Both the position numbers and the translations under genes were made by a program. This document shows positions 1 to 4,407 of a DNA stretch of 6,117 bases, one piece after another; positions within the stretch are counted from its first letter, which is position 1; the number at the start of each line of letters is the position of its first letter. The DNA is from Castellaniella sp. UBA6218 (GTDB taxonomy: Bacteria > Pseudomonadota > Gammaproteobacteria > Burkholderiales > Burkholderiaceae_B). Under the pieces are notes generated by a model that did not search any database, was not told where the DNA came from, and saw only the letters and a program-made list of their open reading frames with translations. The stretch lies in contig DISE01000122.1 in assembly GCA_002421865.1 (NCBI GenBank), forward strand, positions 1 to 6,117, in the 5' to 3' direction.

Positions 1-1101
1 TCGCTGCTCACCGACGGCCTGCAGGCCGAGCGCGAGCCAGGCATCACCATCGACGTCGCCTACCGCTATTTCGCCACGCCGGCGCGCAAGTTCATCGTCG
101 CCGATGCGCCCGGCCACGAGCAGTACACGCGCAACATGGTCACGGGGGCCTCGACGGCCGACGCCGCCGTGATCCTGATCGACGCCAGCCGGGCGAGCGA
201 CGGCCGGCTGCTGCCGCAGACCAAGCGCCACAGCACACTGGCCCGCCTGCTGGGGCTGCGCCACATCGTGGTGGCGGTCAACAAAATGGACCTGGTTGAC
301 TGGGACCGGGAGGTTTTCGACCGGATTCACGAGGCGTACCGGGATCTGGCCGGGCGTCTGGGCATCCCGGCCTTTCATATCGTGCCGCTCTCGGCCCTGT
401 CGGGCGACAACGTCGTGCGGCCCGGCGAGCGGACGCCCTGGTACCAGGGGCCGCCGCTGCTGACCCTGCTGGAGGATCTGCCGGTGGACACGGAGTCCGG
501 GGAAGGCCAGGCGCGCTTCTTCGTCCAGTGGGTGATCCGCCACAACGGCAGCGGTCCCGACGCGTTCCGGGGCTACGCCGGCCAGTTGCGGGGCGGGGCC
601 TGGCGGGTCGGCGATCCCGTCCAGGTCCTGCCGAGCCGTGAATCCGCCCGCATTGCCGGCCTGCTGCGCGGCGCCCAGGCGATCGACCAGGCCCTGCCGG
701 GCGACAGCGTCACCGTGGTGCTGGACCGCGACATCGATCTGTCCCGGGGCGATGTGCTGGTCGACGCCCGGTCGCGGCCGGTGCTGGGCAGCGATTTCGA
801 GGCGGATCTGTGCTGGCTGGACCAGCAGGCGCTGAATCCGGCGCGGCTGTACTGGCTGAAACAGGGCTCCCGACTGACACAGGCGCGTGTCCAGGCCGTG
901 CTCACCCGCCGTGACATCCACGAGCTGCGTGCGGTGGAATGGAGCGGCACCCTGGCCATGAACGACATCGGCCGCGTGCGGTTGCGGACCCGCGACCCGC
1001 TGATCCTGGACGACTACGACGCGCAGCGGGCGACGGGCGCCTTCATCCTGATCGACACGGCCACGAACCAGACGGCGGCGGCCGGGCTGGTCCGGCGTTG
1101 A
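1..1101 (+). CDS. cysN: Sulfate adenylyltransferase subunit 1 (CysN), 5'-truncated by window edge
   Basis: CysN is the GTPase subunit of ATP sulfurylase. With CysD it makes adenosine 5'-phosphosulfate from sulfate and ATP in the cytoplasm, the first step of assimilatory sulfate reduction. The frame is open from base 1 and ends at TGA 1099-1101, giving 366 visible residues. The fragment begins inside the conserved run before switch I (GLQAERE then GITID, visible residues about 7-18). It continues with G3 DAPGH (35-39) and the family motif EQYTRNM, G4 NKMD (94-97) and G5 SAL (131-133). FRGYAG then opens the EF-Tu-like beta-barrel domains, which run to the C-terminus. The G1 P-loop and roughly the first 70-80 residues lie outside the window, so the internal ATG at 136 is not the true start. 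cysD would be expected immediately upstream. No C-terminal CysC kinase is fused: the protein stops after the second barrel. Identification is firm; it resembles EF-Tu/SelB only at superfamily level. Confidence 0.96.
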   Translation, partial: SLLTDGLQAEREPGITIDVAYRYFATPARKFIVADAPGHEQYTRNMVTGASTADAAVILIDASRASDGRLLPQTKRHSTLARLLGLRHIVVAVNKMDLVDWDREVFDRIHEAYRDLAGRLGIPAFHIVPLSALSGDNVVRPGERTPWYQGPPLLTLLEDLPVDTESGEGQARFFVQWVIRHNGSGPDAFRGYAGQLRGGAWRVGDPVQVLPSRESARIAGLLRGAQAIDQALPGDSVTVVLDRDIDLSRGDVLVDARSRPVLGSDFEADLCWLDQQALNPARLYWLKQGSRLTQARVQAVLTRRDIHELRAVEWSGTLAMNDIGRVRLRTRDPLILDDYDAQRATGAFILIDTATNQTAAAGLVRR

Positions 1102-1110
1102 CAGGGGCCT

Positions 1111-1125
1111 GATTCGGGGCGAATC
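1111..1125. repeat. Perfect 6-3-6 palindrome between cysN and the LysR gene
   Basis: GATTCG (1111-1116), GGG, CGAATC (1120-1125) form a perfect inverted repeat 9 bases after the cysN stop and about 75 bases before the LysR start. No T-run follows, so it is not a convincing intrinsic terminator. A 15-bp palindrome upstream of a LysR gene could be an autoregulatory operator, although it does not show the usual T-N11-A spacing. The dyad is certain; its function is inferred. I see no confident promoter in the rest of the 98-base spacer. Confidence 0.4.
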
Positions 1126-1199
1126 CCGATGGGCGGCCGCGTGACTCCGTGGCAGAATGAGCGAGATGGCCGGTGTCCGGCCCGTCGCCGTGAAGCCAC

Positions 1200-2111
1200 A
1201 TGCTCCGATTCGCCCATCAGAACCTCCGCCTGCCCTCTCTGGCCACCATCCAGGCGTTCGAGTCGGCCGCCCGCCTGGGCTCGTTCGGCCGCGCGGCCGA
1301 AGAACTCTGCATCACGGCCAGCGCGGTCGGCAAACGCATCAGCCAGCTGGAAGCCGCCCTCGGCCAGCCCCTTTTCGACCGGGGCAGCCGGGGTGTGGCG
1401 CTGACTGCGGCGGGGCACGAATACCTGGACCAGATCGAAACGGCGCTGCACCTGCTGTCCGACATTTCCCTGCATCGCCGGTCCAGGCCCCGGGAACGCA
1501 TCCGGCTGGTCACGACGCCGACCTTCGGCCATTACATACTGGGGCCGCACCTGCACGAGTTCACCTCGGTCCATCCCAACATCGACATGAGCGTGGTGCT
1601 GTCGATCCCCTACCTCGACATCGGCCCCACTCAGGCGGACTTCTGGGTGCGCTTCGGACTGGGCAGGTATCCGGGTGCGGTGTCCGAGCGCCTGACGGGC
1701 GACACGGTGTTCCCTGCGTGCTCTCCCGGCTACCTGGCGCGCCATGGCGCCTTGCGCCGCCCCGCCGACCTGGCCGGCGCGAACCTGCTGCGCTGCCCCC
1801 TGGACCCCTGGAAACCCTGGTTCGACGCCGCCGGGCTGGACTGGCCGGAGCCCGAAGGGGGGGTGAGTTTCTTCGATGTGGGGCTGGCCATGACCGCTGC
1901 GCGGGCGGGCCAGGGCGTCGTGATCGCGCGGCGCAGCCTGGCGGGGGCCTACCTCGACGAGGGCAGCCTGGTCGCGCCTTTCGGGATCCAGGCGGCGCCC
2001 GACTCCCACTATTACCTGTGCCGTGAGGCCTCTACCCCGCTGACCGGCGCCCACCTAGCGTTTTCCCTATGGCTGAAGGCGCTCTGCGCCAGGATATCCA
2101 GTTCTTCCTAG
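1200..2111 (+). CDS. LysR-family transcriptional regulator, GcvA-like
   Basis: This is a 303-residue protein of normal LysR length, acting as a cytoplasmic DNA-binding regulator that would sense a small ligand. The N-terminal winged helix-turn-helix (about residues 11-72) reads LPSL..IQAFESAARLGSF, RAAEEL, ITASAVGKRISQLE, then LGQPLFDRGSRGV.LTAAG, a near-textbook LysR DNA-binding domain. The effector domain (about 95-295) includes DFWVRFGLGRYPG, which matches the DVAIRYG.G.WPG signature of the GcvA subgroup, and a late GQGVVIARRSL segment. The start is well fixed: in-frame TGA 1191-1193 lies just before ATG 1200, so this is the first possible start. Only a weak GAAG precedes it. Stop is TAG 2109-2111. 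The gene is co-directional with, and 141 bases upstream of, the transporter operon, so it probably controls that operon; the classical divergent arrangement is absent. The effector and target are not visible from the sequence. Confidence 0.93.
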   Translation: MLRFAHQNLRLPSLATIQAFESAARLGSFGRAAEELCITASAVGKRISQLEAALGQPLFDRGSRGVALTAAGHEYLDQIETALHLLSDISLHRRSRPRERIRLVTTPTFGHYILGPHLHEFTSVHPNIDMSVVLSIPYLDIGPTQADFWVRFGLGRYPGAVSERLTGDTVFPACSPGYLARHGALRRPADLAGANLLRCPLDPWKPWFDAAGLDWPEPEGGVSFFDVGLAMTAARAGQGVVIARRSLAGAYLDEGSLVAPFGIQAAPDSHYYLCREASTPLTGAHLAFSLWLKALCARISSSS

Positions 2112-2120
2112 GCCTTGCGA

Positions 2121-2147
2121 CAGGGTGCGGAATTTCTTTCCACCCTG
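2121..2147 (+). promoter_or_regulatory. Bulged hairpin/dyad just downstream of the LysR gene
   Basis: CAGGGTG (2121-2127) and CACCCTG (2141-2147) are perfect inverted repeats. Inside them GGAA (2129-2132) can pair with TTTC (2137-2140, one G-T wobble), leaving C2128 as a bulge and a four-base loop TTTC. The dyad begins 9 bases after the LysR stop and ends 105 bases before the binding-protein start. It could end the LysR transcript, but the bases that follow are not a T-run. Alternatively it is a regulator-binding dyad for the transporter promoter. The structure is seen directly; the role is inferred. Confidence 0.45.
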
Positions 2148-2181
2148 GCCCGATGCAATTTCCGACAGCGTCCCGGGACGG

Positions 2182-2209
2182 TCGATAGACTTTCCGCCGA
2201 GCATGTAAA
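2182..2209 (+). promoter_or_regulatory. Weak candidate sigma-70 promoter for the transporter operon
   Basis: TCGATA (2182-2187) and TGTAAA (2204-2209) are separated by 16 bases. Each matches four of six consensus positions of a sigma-70 promoter. They sit in the AT-richer part of the spacer and would give a leader of roughly 35-40 bases before the binding-protein ATG. A weak basal promoter would fit a gene needing a LysR-type activator, but a match this loose can arise by chance. Confidence 0.25.
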
Positions 2210-2243
2210 TCAGGCCGGCGCGTCAGTCGGCCACATCGAGAAC

Positions 2244-2247
2244 GGAG
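2244..2247 (+). promoter_or_regulatory. Shine-Dalgarno that fixes the binding-protein start
   Basis: GGAG lies five bases before ATG 2253. The same frame extends upstream to a TTG at 2115, but that extension has no comparable ribosome site and would place about 46 residues before a classic signal peptide. The GGAG and the signal peptide together select ATG 2253. Confidence 0.8.
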
Positions 2248-2252
2248 ACGAC

Positions 2253-3467
2253 ATGACATTCCACAAGACCTGCCTGGCACTGGCCATCTCTCTGTCGCTG
2301 GCGGCGACCGCCCAGGCGGCCGACACCATCAAGATCGGCGTATCCGGACCCTTCACGGGAGGGTCGTCCTCCATGGGCGTGAGCATGCGCGACGGCGTGC
2401 GCCTGGCCGCCAAGGACATCAACGCCAAGGGCGGGGTGCTGGGGCGCCAGATCGAACTGGTCGAGCGCGACGACGAGGCCAAGAACGAGCGCGGCGTGCA
2501 GATCGCCCAGGAACTGATCAACCGCGAACGGGTGGTCGCCACGCTGGGCTTCATCAACACCGGTGTGGCCCTGGCCTCGACCCGCTTCTACCAGAACGCC
2601 GGCATCCCGGCCATCGCCAACGTGGCGACGGGCTCGGTGGTCACCCAGCAGTTCCTGCCGCCGAAATACGAGCATAACTACGTGTTCCGCATGTCGGCCG
2701 CCGACAATATCCAGGCGCCCATGATCGCCGCCGAGGCCGTCACCAAGCGCGGCTTCAAGAAGGTCGCCATCATGGCCGACTCCACCAATTACGGCCAGCT
2801 GGGCCGCGAGGACATGGAAAAGGCGCTGGACAAGCTGGGCGTCAAGCCGGTCGCGGTGGAAAAGTTCAACATCGGCGACGTCGACATGACCGCGCAGCTG
2901 CTGCGCGCCAAGGAAGCCGGCGCCGAGGCCCTGCTGACCTACGGCATCGGCCCCGAACTGGCCCAGCTGGCCAACGGCATGGCCAAGCTCGGCTGGAAAG
3001 TGCCCCTGATCGGCAGCTGGACGCTGGCCATGGCGAACTTCATCGACACGGCGCGCGCCAACGGCGACGGCGCCCTGATGCCCCAGACCTTCATCCAGAA
3101 CCCCAACACGCCCAAGCGCAAAGCCTTCATCGACGCTTACGTCCAGACCTTCAAGCCCAAGAACGACCGGATCGAGTCGGCCGTGTCCGCCGCCCAGGGC
3201 TACGATTCGGTGCTGCTGCTGGCCGCCGCCATCGAGCAGGCCGGCGGCACCAAGGGCGCCGACATCCGCACCGCGCTCGAAAACCTGAAAAAGCCCGTCG
3301 AAGGCGTGATCATGACCTACAAGGCGCCCTACTCGACGACCGACCACGAGACCATCGACGGTCCCGACCTGGTCTACATGGGCGAGGTGTCCAAGGGCCG
3401 CGTGATCTTCGCCCACCCCGAAGACGCGCAGCGCAGCGTCGCCAACGCCGGCCAGTCCGCGCAGTAA
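2253..3467 (+). CDS. ABC transporter periplasmic substrate-binding protein, LivJ/LivK-like (Peripla_BP_6)
   Basis: This 404-residue secreted protein captures a ligand in the periplasm and delivers it to the LivH/LivM-type permeases encoded downstream. Residues 1-22 form a Sec signal peptide: a Lys at 5, a hydrophobic stretch 7-20 and AQA before the likely cut after Ala22. No lipobox is seen. The mature part opens with DTIKIGVSGPFTG (24-36) and has DGVRLAAKDINAKGG, the hallmark of the type I Liv-family binding fold, continuing to about residue 375. It is longer than E. coli LivK (369). By eye, Thr103 and Thr126 fall where LIV-binding proteins contact the ligand's carboxylate and amino groups, and the YG..PE motif (230-235) is kept. 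The position of the amino-binding Glu (GPEG in LivK) reads GSWT (254-257), so the ligand may not be an ordinary L-amino acid. The gene leads the transporter operon and is followed by a strong hairpin. Family confidence is high; the ligand is unknown. Confidence 0.93.
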   Translation: MTFHKTCLALAISLSLAATAQAADTIKIGVSGPFTGGSSSMGVSMRDGVRLAAKDINAKGGVLGRQIELVERDDEAKNERGVQIAQELINRERVVATLGFINTGVALASTRFYQNAGIPAIANVATGSVVTQQFLPPKYEHNYVFRMSAADNIQAPMIAAEAVTKRGFKKVAIMADSTNYGQLGREDMEKALDKLGVKPVAVEKFNIGDVDMTAQLLRAKEAGAEALLTYGIGPELAQLANGMAKLGWKVPLIGSWTLAMANFIDTARANGDGALMPQTFIQNPNTPKRKAFIDAYVQTFKPKNDRIESAVSAAQGYDSVLLLAAAIEQAGGTKGADIRTALENLKKPVEGVIMTYKAPYSTTDHETIDGPDLVYMGEVSKGRVIFAHPEDAQRSVANAGQSAQ

Positions 3468-3480
3468 GACCGCCGCACCG

Positions 3481-3508
3481 GCGCATCCCGCCCCCGGGCG
3501 GGATGCGC
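3481..3508 (+). terminator. Intercistronic 13-bp GC hairpin (partial terminator or mRNA stabiliser)
   Basis: Bases 3481-3493 and 3496-3508 are perfect reverse complements, a 13-bp stem; in RNA the loop would probably open to four bases (CCCG). It starts 14 bases after the binding-protein stop and ends 9 bases before the GGAAAG ribosome site of the next gene. Only GTTTCG follows, so it is not a full intrinsic terminator. Such hairpins commonly let some transcription through and protect the upstream mRNA 3' end, keeping binding protein in excess over permease. That role is inferred here; the structure is certain. Confidence 0.65.
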
Positions 3509-3525
3509 GTTTCGCTGGAAAGAAC

Positions 3526-4401
3526 ATGACGATTTTTCTGCAACTGGCCTACAGCGGCGTGGCCCTGGGCATGATCTACGCGGTCATCGCCTTCGGCTAC
3601 CAGCTGACTTACGCCACTTCCGAGACACTGAACTTCGGCCAGGGCGACGCCCTGATGCTGGGGGGGCTGGTCGGCCTGACCCTGGTCGGCATGGGCGTGA
3701 GCTATTGGCTGATGATCCCCCTGGTCTGCCTGTTCGGGATGGCGCAGGGCGCCGTGGTCGAGCGCGTGGCCGTGCGCCCCGCGATCCAGGCGCGTTCCGA
3801 ATTCGGCTGGATCATGGCGACCATCGCCCTGGGCATCATCTTCCGCAATACGGCCGAGAACATCTGGGGCCGCGACGCCCTGCATTTTCCATCGCCCGTG
3901 CCCGAGACACCCTTCAGCGTGCTGGGTGCAAACATCCTGCCGATGGAATTGCTGGTGGTCGCGGGCGCGCTGCTGATCATGGGCGCCATCGAGCTGTTCA
4001 ACCGCACTTCGATCTACGGCAAGGCGGTGGTGGCGACCTCCGGCGACCGCGACGCGGCCGGCCTGATGGGCATCAACACCAAGCTGGTCATCACGTTCTC
4101 GTACGCGTTGTCCTCCCTGACGGCCGCCTTCGCGGGCGTGCTGGTCGCCCCGCTGACCCTCACCGGCGCCTCCATGGGGGCGGTGCTGGGACTCAAGGCC
4201 TTCGCGGTGGCCATCGTGGGCGGCCTGAACAGCGGCCTGGGCGCCATCGTGGGCGGCCTGCTGCTGGGGGTCATTGAAACCACCACCGGCTTCTATCTTT
4301 CCACCGGCTACAAGGACGTCCCCGGCCTGATCCTGCTGCTGCTCGTCCTGACGGTGCGGCCCGCCGGGCTGTTCGGCAAGACCGCCATCAAGAAGGTCTG
4401 A
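3526..4401 (+). CDS. livH: Branched-chain amino acid-type ABC transporter permease LivH
   Basis: This 291-residue inner-membrane permease has the usual LivH size and forms one half of the import channel. It is hydrophobic throughout, with about eight likely membrane segments. Family markers are AFGYQLTYA then LNFGQGD (35-41), the matching element of LivH's LINFAHGD motif. The cytoplasmic coupling region has YGKAVVATSGDRDAAGLMGIN (to residue 184), the ATPase-docking loop. It is followed by AIVGGL..GLGAIVGGLLLG and the C-terminal VRPAGLFGK (277-285). ATG 3526 is preceded by GGAAAG (3517-3522), just past the intercistronic hairpin. Stop TGA 4399-4401 lies six bases before the next gene, so the two are surely cotranscribed and probably translationally coupled. 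The substrate cannot be told from the permease; the Liv name describes the family and not a proven ligand. Confidence 0.94.
   Translation: MTIFLQLAYSGVALGMIYAVIAFGYQLTYATSETLNFGQGDALMLGGLVGLTLVGMGVSYWLMIPLVCLFGMAQGAVVERVAVRPAIQARSEFGWIMATIALGIIFRNTAENIWGRDALHFPSPVPETPFSVLGANILPMELLVVAGALLIMGAIELFNRTSIYGKAVVATSGDRDAAGLMGINTKLVITFSYALSSLTAAFAGVLVAPLTLTGASMGAVLGLKAFAVAIVGGLNSGLGAIVGGLLLGVIETTTGFYLSTGYKDVPGLILLLLVLTVRPAGLFGKTAIKKV
4210..4260 (+). repeat. 18-bp perfect direct repeat inside livH
   Basis: The 18 bases at 4210-4227 recur exactly at 4243-4260, offset by 33 bases (11 codons, in frame). Both encode AIVGGL, residues 229-234 and 240-245. The protein-level duplication is typical of the LivH family, but here the two copies are also identical at every synonymous position. 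Confidence 0.8.
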
Positions 4402-4407
4402 TCCACC

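Noticed and set aside
1102..1130. An intrinsic terminator for cysN formed by the 6-bp palindrome
   Set aside because: The stem is short and no T-run follows; I describe it only as a palindrome.
1157..2026. A 289-codon plus-strand frame overlapping the LysR gene
   Set aside because: It is an out-of-frame Pro/Arg/Gly-rich translation with no family resemblance, whereas the frame from 1200 encodes a complete LysR protein.
1014..2054. A 346-codon minus-strand open frame opposite the LysR gene
   Set aside because: It crosses the cysN end and the LysR gene and is rich in Arg, Gly, Gln and Ala with no domain. The plus-strand LysR motifs are unmistakable.
2115..2252. A TTG-initiated N-terminal extension of the binding protein
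   Set aside because: It would bury the signal peptide about 46 residues in and has no good ribosome site. ATG 2253 has GGAG at the right spacing.
2223..3527. A 434-codon minus-strand open frame opposite the binding protein
   Set aside because: It is antisense to a confidently identified gene, low in complexity (Gly/Val/His/Asp/Leu) and has no motif; an artefact of codon bias.
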